Shown here piece after piece: positions 49,807 through 57,789 of a DNA stretch of 62,655 nt. The stretch is from assembly GCA_017882615.1 (NCBI GenBank), contig JADGPD010000006.1:1-62655 (forward strand), in the 5' to 3' direction. Position numbers and translations under genes: made by a program. Under the pieces are notes generated by a model that had not been told where the DNA came from, did no database searches, and was given only the letters and a program-made list of their open reading frames with translations. The stretch is from Thermoleophilia bacterium (lineage in GTDB: Bacteria > Actinomycetota > Thermoleophilia > Gaiellales > Gaiellaceae). The first letter of the stretch is position 1, and each line of letters begins with the position of its first letter.

Positions 49807-52031
49807 TGGGCGAGGGCTCTATGCAGCTCGGCGAGGAGATCCGTGCCGATCGGCGAGAGGTTTCTCTGCCCGTGGCGGGGATAGTGCTCCTGCTGGTGCT
49901 TGCCTACGTGCTGAGCTTCTGGCTCGCGCTGAACGGATCGATACTCAGAGAGGGCGTTCTGCTGGGAGCGCTCGGGCTTGCCGGCTGCTCGGCCGCTCTC
50001 GCTGTGCGCAGGGCTCCGAGGTCGGCTCGGGCTATCTGGGTGGCGTTACCCGTCTTCTGTCTCCTGTTGGCGGCGGGTGAGTCGGGTCGCCTCCTGGCGG
50101 GTCATCTGGACGCGAGCACCGGCGAGCGCTGGCTTTCGGCGGGAGCGCTTACGTTGGGCGCTTACTCCCTGCTCGCGCTCGCGGCGCTGCGCCTTCTGGC
50201 CGGCTCGTCGCTGATCGCCTGGTCGCTCGGGTTGATCGACTCGGCGATGGTGGCGCTCGCGGTCTCTGCTCCCTGGTACGCAATGTACATCTCGCCGCGC
50301 ATCAACGATCACGGCGGCTCGGCCCTGCTTCCCCAGCTCGTTGTTCCGGTCGCGGCTGCGGTGACGTTGGTGTTGGTCTGGCTTTCGAGTCGTGCCGCGC
50401 CGAAGGCGGAGATCTCGCAGTTCATCCTCGTCGCTGCGATCGGTGCCGGATTCATTGGAGCCGTCTTTGTCTCTCGTCACCTGCTGGAGGGCGGAAGCAT
50501 GGCGCCCGTTCACGGCGCTCTGTTGGCGTCGCCGCTTCTGATCGTTGTCGCCGCGGAGCTCACCGGCAGGTCGGCGAGTGTGCGCCGGAGTAGCCGTTTC
50601 AGCTTTGGGATGGCGAGGATGGCCGTTGTCTTCGTGGCCTTCGCCGTCTCGCTCACCTACGCCGGGCTCGCGTTCCGGCGCGGAGAGCAGCTCGGGGGAT
50701 TCGTCATCACCAGCTCCGTCTCGGTACTACTGGTGTTTCGCCTGCTGGTGCACTCGCTCGAGCGCCATCATCATTCGGTCCGGCTCGAGGAGGCGCTGCA
50801 CGAACAGGAACAGCTCGCGGTTATGGACTCTCTCACCGGGCTTTACAACAGGCGTTTTCTCGATGCCGAGCTCCAGCTCGAGCTCGATCGGAGCGCCCGG
50901 TCACATGCGCCGGTTGGCGTGCTTCTCTGCGATCTCGATCACTTCAAGCAGATCAACGACGAGCACGGTCATCTGGTCGGAGACAGCGTGCTGCGAGAAG
51001 TCGCGCGCCGGCTGCTGAACGCGGTGCGAAACGGCGACCTGGTCGCTCGCTACGGCGGCGAAGAGTTCGTTGTGCTGCTGCCCGGCGGCGGCAAGGAGAA
51101 ACTGAGAGAGATCGGCGAGCGCTGTCGCCGAGCCTTCGAAGTGGCGCCGTTCCAGCTTCCCCAGAACGAAGAAGCGCTCGTGACCATCTCGATCGGCGGG
51201 GCCTGCTGGCCCGGCGACGCGAACACGCACACGCCGCGGGGTCTCGTGGGGGCCGCGGACGCCGCTCTCTATCGCGCAAAGGCGGCCGGACGAAACCGGA
51301 TTTGCCTGGGCGACGCCGGAGAAGGCGAGGGCGCGGGCCCCCTGTCGATGCGGGAGACAAGTAGTGCGCCGGAGCAGGTAGTGCAATCAGGAGCAGAGCC
51401 CTGGCTGGATCTTTCCTCATTGAGATCGGAGGTGCCGGGTGAAGAGATCGTGCCGCTCGTAGGCTCGCGGGACGACGTCGTGCCGATGGAACGCTGGGCG
51501 GCGCTAGTGGCGCGAGAGCTTGGACTGGACGAGGCGGCACAGCGGCGCTGCTCGCTGGCCGCTCGCTATCACGACGTTGGCAAGAGCACGCTCCCGAAGG
51601 AGATTCTGAGCAAGGACGGTCCGCTCTCCATCCTCGAGTGGGAGCTCGTCAAGGAGCATCCGGAGATGGGCGCCACACTCGTCGAGCTGGCACCCGAGTT
51701 AGCCGGCATTGCGCGCATCATCCGCGAGCACCACGAGCGCTACGACGGCCGCGGTTATCCGCGAGGAAAGAAGAACGAAGAGATCTCGACCGAGGCGCGG
51801 ATCGTCGCCTGCTGCGACGCCTGGGAGGCGATGCGAAGCGAACGAGCTTACGCCGCCGCGAGAACGGCGAGCGAGGCGCGGGCCGAGCTCCTCGCCGGGC
51901 GCGGCACTCAGTTCGATCCCGAGGTCGTGAGGGCCTTTCTGATGTTCGACGAGGGCGACTTCGAAGGCGCGACAAAAGCCCTCGACGACCTTTCGGCGAG
52001 GGCCGGGATACGGCTACCGAAGGAGTATTAG
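49803..52031 (+). CDS. Membrane-bound GGDEF and HD-GYP c-di-GMP protein
   Basis: 742 aa (GTG 49803 or ATG 49806). About seven to eight N-terminal membrane helices up to residue ~320, then GGDEF (about 340-505) with ARYGGEEFVVLL and an intact inhibitory RxxD (RNGDLVARYGGEEF), then HD-GYP (about 570-740) with ARYHDVGKSTLP and HHERYDGRGYPRGKK. Both domains keep their key residues, so it should make and break c-di-GMP. GGDEF makes c-di-GMP from two GTP; HD-GYP cuts it to GMP. The signal is probably sensed by the membrane part. Coupled to the 52-codon ORF. Confidence 0.93.
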   Translation: MMGEGSMQLGEEIRADRREVSLPVAGIVLLLVLAYVLSFWLALNGSILREGVLLGALGLAGCSAALAVRRAPRSARAIWVALPVFCLLLAAGESGRLLAGHLDASTGERWLSAGALTLGAYSLLALAALRLLAGSSLIAWSLGLIDSAMVALAVSAPWYAMYISPRINDHGGSALLPQLVVPVAAAVTLVLVWLSSRAAPKAEISQFILVAAIGAGFIGAVFVSRHLLEGGSMAPVHGALLASPLLIVVAAELTGRSASVRRSSRFSFGMARMAVVFVAFAVSLTYAGLAFRRGEQLGGFVITSSVSVLLVFRLLVHSLERHHHSVRLEEALHEQEQLAVMDSLTGLYNRRFLDAELQLELDRSARSHAPVGVLLCDLDHFKQINDEHGHLVGDSVLREVARRLLNAVRNGDLVARYGGEEFVVLLPGGGKEKLREIGERCRRAFEVAPFQLPQNEEALVTISIGGACWPGDANTHTPRGLVGAADAALYRAKAAGRNRICLGDAGEGEGAGPLSMRETSSAPEQVVQSGAEPWLDLSSLRSEVPGEEIVPLVGSRDDVVPMERWAALVARELGLDEAAQRRCSLAARYHDVGKSTLPKEILSKDGPLSILEWELVKEHPEMGATLVELAPELAGIARIIREHHERYDGRGYPRGKKNEEISTEARIVACCDAWEAMRSERAYAAARTASEARAELLAGRGTQFDPEVVRAFLMFDEGDFEGATKALDDLSARAGIRLPKEY

Positions 52032-52049
52032 AGCACCAGGGAGCGGGCG

Positions 52050-52415
52050 CTAGCCCTTGCTGCGTCTGTCCTCAACCTGACGCCGCTCGGCACCGTTGGT
52101 TCGCCGCTCGGCGACAACCGGAGCGGTGACCGTCTTTTCGGGCTCCGGCTCTTCCGGCAGTGCGTTGTGATGGAGAGCGGGATCGCTGTTGCCGTTGGTG
52201 TCTTTGGCCGTGTCGTCGAGGAGGAGACGTGCGCGCGCGAGCCGTTTACGCTGGGCATGTGCCTGCGCAAGCGATTGACGCGTTGCTTCGAGCCGTTCTG
52301 AGAGCTCGGCTATCTGGTGCTCGAGAGCTTCTTGGGCGCTGCGCAGAGCTTTCGCATCGAGCAGTCCGAGGAGTTCGTCGAGCTGAACGAGCTGCTGTTC
52401 GAGATCTGTTGCCAC
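52050..52415 (-). CDS. Coiled-coil hypothetical protein
   Basis: 121 aa from GTG 52415, with GGAGG 8 nt upstream. A coiled-coil region at about 10-75 (ELLGLLDAKALRSAQEALEH, ERLEATRQSLAQAHAQRKRL), then an acidic, Asn/Pro-rich tail (DTAKDTNGNSDPALHHNALP). No family recognised. The in-frame extension to 52520 lacks a ribosome-binding site. Convergent with the GGDEF gene by 19 bp. Confidence 0.65.
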   Translation of the reverse strand: MATDLEQQLVQLDELLGLLDAKALRSAQEALEHQIAELSERLEATRQSLAQAHAQRKRLARARLLLDDTAKDTNGNSDPALHHNALPEEPEPEKTVTAPVVAERRTNGAERRQVEDRRSKG

Positions 52416-52563
52416 AACTTGCCTCCGCAGGAGTCGGTCCAGCGCGGAATCGGGGGGACCGCGATTATATCGCCGATTTGCACGATCGCCATTAACTCGT
52501 ATCCCTGAGTCGAGGGACACCGCGTGAACCAGCGGAGCGCCGCTGGAAAAAGAGAAAGTCCGC

Positions 52564-53271
52564 TCAGTGCTTTACTTGCCGGGCCTCGAGCTCTGCGAGG
52601 ATCGCTCGGGTCGCCGTAGCTCCGACGCGCGTGGCGCCGGCGTTCAACGCGTCGATCAGTGCGTCCAGGGTGCGGATGCCACCGGCGGCCTTCACACCGA
52701 TTCCGGGCGAGACGCTTCGACGCATCAGGCGCAGGTCTTCGAGCGTGGCGCCCGAGGGAGCGAAGCCGGTGGAGGTCTTGACGAAATCGGCGCCCGCCTC
52801 CTCGCTGAGGCGGCAGCCGAGAATCTTCTGCGCCTCGTCGAGATAGGCGTTCTCGAGGATGACCTTGACCAGCGCGCGGCCTGCGGCGACCTCGACGACG
52901 GCCTGGATATCGGCCCGCACCTCGTCTACTGCGCCCGAGCGGAGGCGGCCGATGTTCAGCACCATGTCCAGCTCCTCGGCGCCCTCGGCGATTGCTCGCT
53001 CAGCCTCGAACGCCTTCACGGCGCTGGTCGAGGAGCCGTGCGGAAAGCCGATCACGGTGCTCACCTTCACCTGCGAGCCCGCGAGCAGCTCGTGGGCCGC
53101 CGCTACGTCGCAGGGCTTGACGCAGGCCGAGGCGACGTCGTATGTGCGCGCCAGCTCGCAGCCCGCCCGCACGGCCTCGCTGTCGAGCTCGGGTCTGAGC
53201 AGCGAGTGGTCGATCGTCTTGGCGACCTGCTCGCGGGTTAGCGTCTCGACGCTGAAGGGGTTCGTGGTCAT
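52564..53271 (-). CDS. deoC: Deoxyribose-phosphate aldolase
   Basis: 235 aa. Class I aldolase pattern: KTIDHSLLRPELDSEAVRAG, PVTVIGFPHG-type VSTVIGFPHGSSTSAVKAF, ELDMVLNIGRLRSG, Schiff-base Lys in DFVKTSTGFAPSGAT and VKAAGGIRTLDALIDALNAG. Splits 2-deoxyribose 5-phosphate into acetaldehyde and glyceraldehyde 3-phosphate in deoxynucleoside catabolism. TATCCT lies 8 nt before the ATG with no Shine-Dalgarno. No other deo genes are nearby. Confidence 0.95.
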   Translation of the reverse strand: MTTNPFSVETLTREQVAKTIDHSLLRPELDSEAVRAGCELARTYDVASACVKPCDVAAAHELLAGSQVKVSTVIGFPHGSSTSAVKAFEAERAIAEGAEELDMVLNIGRLRSGAVDEVRADIQAVVEVAAGRALVKVILENAYLDEAQKILGCRLSEEAGADFVKTSTGFAPSGATLEDLRLMRRSVSPGIGVKAAGGIRTLDALIDALNAGATRVGATATRAILAELEARQVKH

Positions 53272-53279
53272 CGCGAGTC

Positions 53280-53285
53280 AGGATA
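53280..53285 (-). promoter_or_regulatory. -10-like hexamer TATCCT before deoC
   Basis: On the minus strand TATCCT is 8 nt before ATG 53271; no Shine-Dalgarno sequence is present. A CAGTGATC/GATCACTG inverted repeat lies at 53323-53344. Confidence 0.35.
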
Positions 53286-53352
53286 GCGAGGCCGTGCTCG
53301 ACGAGGCGTGCAGACTTGGTTCAGTGATCGCCGAAGATCACTGCCGAAAAGA

Positions 53353-53378
53353 GAAGGGGCTCCAGTCGGAGCCCCTTC
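53353..53378 (-). terminator. Intrinsic terminator of the collagen-like gene
   Basis: Perfect 11-bp stem GAAGGGGCTCC with GGAGCCCCTTC, 4-nt loop, followed on the minus strand by TCTTTT. It lies 19 bp after the stop of the gene at 53398. Confidence 0.85.
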
Positions 53379-53397
53379 AGCTTCACCTTGCTCGTAA

Positions 53398-53985
53398 TTA
53401 CTTCACGCTTTGCAGGTGATGAACTGCCGTGAATGCGGCCTGATCGGCCCTGAACTGCTGTAGCTGTTCTTGCTTCGTCAGGCTCAAGCTGGAGCCGGAG
53501 GCTGAAACGGCAGCGCAGATTGCCTGGATGTGAACTCCTGTCGCGGTAGGACCGCCGCCGCCGCTGTAGTTCCACATATATGCGCCCACGAACGTTCCGT
53601 AGTTCTTCACGTAACCGACATAGGCGATAGAGCTGTACCAGCCCGTCCCGACCACGGAGGTTCCCGAGGGGCAGGTTGCGACTGGCGAGACCTCATATCC
53701 GTCAGGAAGGTCTACAGCGGTGGACTGGACAGTCACTAGACCCGACAAGCCCGAAGGCCCTCGTGCGCCCGCAGCACCCGCAACGCCCGCAGCGCCCGCG
53801 GGGCCCTGTGAGCCGCGCGAGCCCGCTGGCCCAGTGGCGCCTTTGAGCTTGCTGATTACGCTCGGCTTGATCTGCTTGGTCGAAGTGATCAGATAATGAC
53901 CGGCGGCGATGCTCGATCCCGTGAGAGAAACGAACAACGCGAGGCACGCGATCACCATGGTTGGGGAGGGCAACCTGCGCTTCAT
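53398..53985 (-). CDS. Exported collagen-like Gly-X-Y repeat protein
   Basis: 195 aa from ATG 53985, with GAGGAATTC before it. Signal segment (TMVIACLALFVSLTGSSIAA), short stalk (STKQIKPSVISKLKGATGPA), then Gly-X-Y repeats (GATGPAGSRGSQGPAG...AGAAGARGPSGLSG, about 40 residues), then a beta-rich C-terminal head with CPSGTSVVGTGWYSS. The layout is a surface trimeric collagen-like stalk-and-head protein, possibly an adhesin. Collagen-like spans are rare in such short form; there is no LPXTG anchor. A CCGCCGG/CCGGCGG hairpin at 54008-54026 lies in the leader. Confidence 0.8.
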   Translation of the reverse strand: MKRRLPSPTMVIACLALFVSLTGSSIAAGHYLITSTKQIKPSVISKLKGATGPAGSRGSQGPAGAAGVAGAAGARGPSGLSGLVTVQSTAVDLPDGYEVSPVATCPSGTSVVGTGWYSSIAYVGYVKNYGTFVGAYMWNYSGGGGPTATGVHIQAICAAVSASGSSLSLTKQEQLQQFRADQAAFTAVHHLQSVK

Positions 53986-54207
53986 GAATTCCTCGCTTTT
54001 GTTATGACCGCCGGCTACTCCGGCGGAGGGGGATCTCAGCATGAATTGCGCGTCGGACGATGTCAATAGAGCACGACGCAGCCGAAAGACACGAGCGGAC
54101 GCCGCGAACGACCTGCGCGGGCGCGGCCCACAAAACGCCATCCCTCGGTTCCTCCGCTCCGAGCACTGACCACAACAACGGTCAGCTCGCCTCGCTCGTA
54201 GGAGCAG

Positions 54208-54327
54208 ACGAGTCACTCGCAGCGAAGCTGCGGTGACTCGTACACCAAGGTAATACCGCGAAAAGTCTTCGCCGGCTCTGCCGGCGGACTTTTCGCGAAA
54301 CTCGCCGGCGGACTTTTCGCGGACTTG
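54208..54327. repeat. Hairpin array C, 3' of tRNA-Trp
   Basis: Two hairpins and a partial repeat lie directly downstream of tRNA-Trp. 54208-54241: ACGAGTCAC/GTGACTCGT around CGCAGC/GCTGCG. 54257-54297: CGCGAAAAGTC/GACTTTTCGCG around CGCCGGC/GCCGGCG. GCCGGCGGACTTTTCGCG then repeats at 54304-54321. Same class as the elements at 55.4 and 59.6 kb. The remaining bases from 53986 hold the leader of the collagen gene. Confidence 0.7.
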
Positions 54328-54400
54328 CAGGGGCGGAGGGACTCGAACCCCCAACCCCCGGTTTTGGAGACCGGTGCTCTACCAGTTGAGCTACGCCCCT
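54328..54400 (-). tRNA. tRNA-Trp (anticodon CCA)
   Basis: 73 nt. Acceptor AGGGGCG/CGCCCCT with discriminator G, D arm GCTC..GAGC, anticodon stem CCGGT/ACCGG with loop CTCCAAA (anticodon CCA), T arm with GGTTCGAGTC. The 3' CCA is not encoded. Upstream on this strand is the sigma-factor gene region; downstream is hairpin array C. Confidence 0.95.
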
Positions 54401-54572
54401 AGGGTTCGCGCCGAGGATTCTACTTACGCCGAGCTTGCGCGATCGAGAGAAAGCAGTGACCAACACCGGCATCGTCCGTAGGGAACTCCGCTCACAAGGA
54501 CGGCGAGCCCGTCCGGATTCTGGGAGTAGCGAAGAGCTAGCGCCGCAGGCGCAGCGACTCGCCCAAGCAGAA

Positions 54573-54625
54573 AACCGAAGAAAATCGCCAGATTTTCTTC
54601 GGTTGGGTAGGGGAAAGGGGGGTGG
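54573..54625. repeat. Hairpin D with GCCA loop and G-run
   Basis: A perfect 14-bp stem, AACCGAAGAAAATC with GATTTTCTTCGGTT, closed by a GCCA loop (54573-54604), is followed by GGGTAGGGGAAAGGGGGG. It matches the third hairpin and G-rich block of the larger elements. It lies just before the sigma factor promoter. Confidence 0.7.
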
Positions 54626-54631
54626 ACCCCG

Positions 54632-54637
54632 TATTCT
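54632..54637 (+). promoter_or_regulatory. -10-like hexamer TATTCT, leaderless promoter of sigma factor
   Basis: TATTCT is followed by exactly 6 nt and GTG 54644. GAGG lies 1 nt before the GTG, too close to serve as a ribosome-binding site. Confidence 0.45.
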
Positions 54638-54643
54638 TGAGGT

Positions 54644-55432
54644 GTGCCCGCTGAGGACGTCCTCTCCCTTTGGCGAAAATACCGCGCGAACCGCGATCGC
54701 CAGCTGCGTGACCGACTCATCTTGACCTACGCGCCGCTGGTCAAGTTCGTTGCCGGTCGCCTCGGCTCGGGACTGCCCGCCCACGTCGACGAGGGCGATC
54801 TGGTCTCTTACGGCCTGCTCGGCTTGATCGGTGCGATCGAACGGTACGACCCCGACCGCGACGTCAAGTTCGAGACCTACGCGATCGCCCGGATCAAGGG
54901 CTCGATCATCGACGAGCTGCGAGCGATGGACTGGGTTCCGCGCTCGGTGCGAGCGCGTGCGCGTGACATCGAGCGCGCGATCGGCGAGCTGGAGGCACAG
55001 AGCGGCCGGGCACCGAGCGAAGAGGAGATCGCGGCCAAGCTGGGCGTGAGCCAGGACGAGCTGGGCGAGAACCTGCTCGAGATCTCGCGCTCTTCGATCG
55101 CGGCGCTGGATGAGCTCTGGACGGTTTCGTCGACCGGCGGCGACCAGGTCGCGCTGATCGACACGATTGAGGACACGCAAGGCCCGGAACCGCAGGCGGC
55201 CCTCGCGCAGACAGAGATGCGAGAGGCACTGGGCGAGGCGATCGCACGTTTGCCCGAGCGCGAGAAGCTCGTGGTCACGCTCTACTACTACGAGGAGCTG
55301 ACGCTGCGTGAGATCGGCGAGGTGCTGGGAGTGACGGAGTCGCGCGTCTCGCAGCTTCACACCAAGGCGATCCTGCGCCTCAAGGCGCGCCTCGGCGGCG
55401 CTCAGACGCGCGCCGCGCTAGAGCGCAGCTAA
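54644..55432 (+). CDS. FliA/WhiG-type RNA polymerase sigma factor (sigma-28 family)
   Basis: 262 aa, GTG start. Region 2 VDEGDLVSYGLLGLIGAIERYDP and YAIARIKGSIIDELRAMDWV, region 3 SEEEIAAKLGVSQDELGENLLE, region 4 EREKLVVTLYYYEELTLREIGEVLGVTESRVSQLHTKAI, all of FliA/WhiG type. It directs polymerase to a motility or differentiation regulon; no flagellar or anti-sigma FlgM gene is seen nearby, so the target genes are unknown. Preceded by hairpin D and followed 6 bp later by composite element A. Confidence 0.94.
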   Translation: MPAEDVLSLWRKYRANRDRQLRDRLILTYAPLVKFVAGRLGSGLPAHVDEGDLVSYGLLGLIGAIERYDPDRDVKFETYAIARIKGSIIDELRAMDWVPRSVRARARDIERAIGELEAQSGRAPSEEEIAAKLGVSQDELGENLLEISRSSIAALDELWTVSSTGGDQVALIDTIEDTQGPEPQAALAQTEMREALGEAIARLPEREKLVVTLYYYEELTLREIGEVLGVTESRVSQLHTKAILRLKARLGGAQTRAALERS

Positions 55433-55437
55433 TCGGC

Positions 55438-55664
55438 GGCCGGAAGTCTTCGATTTCCGGCCGTGCCGCACTGTTAGTTGAGCGCGCCTTCGGCGCTTGC
55501 TCAACTTCTGCTCCTACGTGCGTATCGAACTCGGTCGGGTTGCTTTGAGGGGCTCGGGTTGGGTTGGGGACGGCGTCTGTGGGCCGCGCCCGCCATGTCG
55601 GTCGCGGCGGTCAGGGACGAAGCTTCTTTTCACGACGAAAGTCGCCAGACTTTTGTCGGCTACC
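55438..55664. repeat. Composite dispersed element, copy A (about 227 bp)
   Basis: Order: hairpin 1 GGCCGGAA/TTCCGGCC (55438-55462), hairpin 2 AGTTGAGC/GCTCAACT around GCGCC/GGCGC (55476-55506), then a conserved block from 55549 with G-tracts GGGG-GGG-GGG-GGGG, and hairpin 3 CGACGAAAGTC/GACTTTTGTCG with GCCA loop (55633-55658). The same order and spacing occur in copy B at 59575. No coding character. It fills the gap between the sigma factor and the EF-G gene. Confidence 0.75.
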
Positions 55665-55725
55665 GCGCACTCCTATCGGGCTAGGCTCTAAGATCGCAGA
55701 CGCAATCGGTCCAGGAGGAGAGCGC

Positions 55726-57780
55726 ATGCCCGTTGTCGAGCCCGGCAAGATTCGTAACCTCGCTGTCGCAGGTCACCGCGGTACGGGGAAGACGTCAGTG
55801 ATCGAGGCGCTTCTCTTTCAGTCCGGCGCGACGACCCGACTCGGAGCGGTGGAAGCGGGAACGACCGTCTCGGACTGGGACGAGGACGAGCACAAGCGCC
55901 AGCTCTCGCTGCAAGCCTCGATCTGCCATGTGCTCTGGAGCGGGAACAAGATCAATCTGATCGACACGCCCGGCGATGCCGGCTTCCAGGGCGACCTGCT
56001 TGCGGCGCTCAGGGTTGTCGAGGGCGTCATGCTGGTCGTCAGCGGCGTGATGGGAATCGAGGTGCAGACCGGCCGGATCTGGAAGCGCGCCGAAGAGCTC
56101 GGCCTTGCGCGCTGCCTGGTCGTCAGCATGCTCGACCGCGAGCGCGCCGACTTCTTCCGCGTTCTGGCCCAGCTTCAGTCGCAGCTCTCGCCTCATTGCG
56201 TCGCCGTTCAGATTCCGATCGGCGCCGAGCACGAGCTCAGCGGCGTCGTAGATCTCTTGCACCTCAAGGCCTACTCGAGCGCCGCCGCGGCGAAGGAGAC
56301 GGTCGCCTCGGAGATTCCCGCCGAGATCGCGGACAGCGTCGCCGCCGAGCGCGAGAAGCTGCTCGACGCCATCGCCGAGACCGACGAGGCGCTGATGGAG
56401 CGCTATCTGGAAGGCGAGGAGATCGGCGGCGAAGAGCTGGCAAACGCGCTCGAGCAGGCCGTCTTGCGTGGCGAGTTGTTCCCGGTAGCCTGCGCGGTCG
56501 CGACCAAGAACCTCGGCTCGACGGCGATTCTCGACCTAGCGTCCGAGTGCATGCCCTCGCCCGAGGAGAAGGGCGCTCCCAGCGGTCTCGACGGGATCGG
56601 CTCGGGCGCGTTCGTCTTCAAGACGATCGCCGATCCCTTCGCGGGGCGCATCAACGTCTTCCGCGTCGTCGGCGGCGCCGTCAAGTCCGACTCCACGCTC
56701 ACCAATCCGCGCACGCGCGGGAAGGAGCGCGTGGGCCAGCTCCTGCTCATGCAGGGCAAAGAGCACACCAGCTCGGATGCGATCGGCACGGGCGACATCG
56801 CCGCGGTGGCCAAGCTGAAAGACACGCAGACCGGCGATGCGCTGCTCGATGCCGATCGCCAGGTCGAGCTGCCCTCGATCGGCTTCCCCGAGCCGGTGAT
56901 GAGCTTCGCGATCACGCCCAAGGCCAAGGGCGACGACGAGAAGATGGCCTCGGCGCTACGCCGACTGGCCGAGGAGGATCCGACCCTGCTCATGCGCCGC
57001 GACCCGCAGACCGGCGAGCAGCTCCTCTCGGGCATGAGCCAGATGCACGTCGAGGTGGCGGTCGAGCGACTCAAGCGGCGCTTCGGCGTCGAGGTCGAGC
57101 TACATCAGCCGCGCGTGCCCTATCTCGAGACGATTCGCAAGGAGGCGCGCGGGCACGGTCGCTACAAGAAGCAGACCGGCGGGCGCGGGCAGTTCGGCGA
57201 CTGCCACATCGAGATCGAGCCAATCGGCGCCGACGAGGAATACGAGTTCCTCGACAAGATCGTCGGCGGTGTCATTCCGCAGAGCTTCCGGCCCGCGGTG
57301 AACAAGGGAATCCAGGAAGCGATGCAGCGCGGCGAGCTGGCCGGGGCGCCCGTCAAGGGCGTTCGCGTGCGCCTCGTCGACGGCAGCTACCACACCGTCG
57401 ACTCCTCCGAGATGGCCTTCAAGATCGCAGGCTCGATGGCCTGGAAGCAGGCCTACGAGCAGGCCGAACCGGTCGTCCTCGAGCCGATCATGGAGGTCGA
57501 GGTGACCGTTCCCGACGAGGCCGTCGGTGCGGTCAACGGCGATCTGAACTCTCGCCGCGGCCGCCTGCAGGGGATGGAGCCCGCCGGCGGGATGACGACG
57601 ATTCGGGTCGAAGTGCCGATGGCCGAGATTCTCACCTACGCGCAGTCGCTCACGTCGCTGACGGGCGGTCGCGGCGACTACCACATGCAGTTCCTGCGCT
57701 ACGAGGAAGTTCCGTCGCACATCGCCCAGAAGATCGTCGAGCAGGTCAAGAAAGAGCGCGAAGAGGAGCACAGCCACTAG
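55726..57780 (+). CDS. Elongation factor G-like GTPase (EF-G paralogue)
   Basis: 684 aa from ATG 55726, with AGGAGGAG 6 nt upstream. EF-G domain order: G domain with AVAGHRGTGKTSVIEALL, then domains II-V (QTGGRGQFGDCHIEIEPIG, NSRRGRLQGMEP). Key G-domain residues diverge: the DTPGHxDF box reads DTPGDAGF, so the catalytic His is replaced by Asp, and the NKxD nucleotide motif at residues 134-137 is SMLD. This is a FusA2-type paralogue rather than the translational EF-G; it may have poor GTPase activity and act on ribosomes in stress. Starts its own operon with the next small genes downstream. Confidence 0.92.
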   Translation: MPVVEPGKIRNLAVAGHRGTGKTSVIEALLFQSGATTRLGAVEAGTTVSDWDEDEHKRQLSLQASICHVLWSGNKINLIDTPGDAGFQGDLLAALRVVEGVMLVVSGVMGIEVQTGRIWKRAEELGLARCLVVSMLDRERADFFRVLAQLQSQLSPHCVAVQIPIGAEHELSGVVDLLHLKAYSSAAAAKETVASEIPAEIADSVAAEREKLLDAIAETDEALMERYLEGEEIGGEELANALEQAVLRGELFPVACAVATKNLGSTAILDLASECMPSPEEKGAPSGLDGIGSGAFVFKTIADPFAGRINVFRVVGGAVKSDSTLTNPRTRGKERVGQLLLMQGKEHTSSDAIGTGDIAAVAKLKDTQTGDALLDADRQVELPSIGFPEPVMSFAITPKAKGDDEKMASALRRLAEEDPTLLMRRDPQTGEQLLSGMSQMHVEVAVERLKRRFGVEVELHQPRVPYLETIRKEARGHGRYKKQTGGRGQFGDCHIEIEPIGADEEYEFLDKIVGGVIPQSFRPAVNKGIQEAMQRGELAGAPVKGVRVRLVDGSYHTVDSSEMAFKIAGSMAWKQAYEQAEPVVLEPIMEVEVTVPDEAVGAVNGDLNSRRGRLQGMEPAGGMTTIRVEVPMAEILTYAQSLTSLTGGRGDYHMQFLRYEEVPSHIAQKIVEQVKKEREEEHSH

Positions 57781-57789
57781 GCTGAAGCC

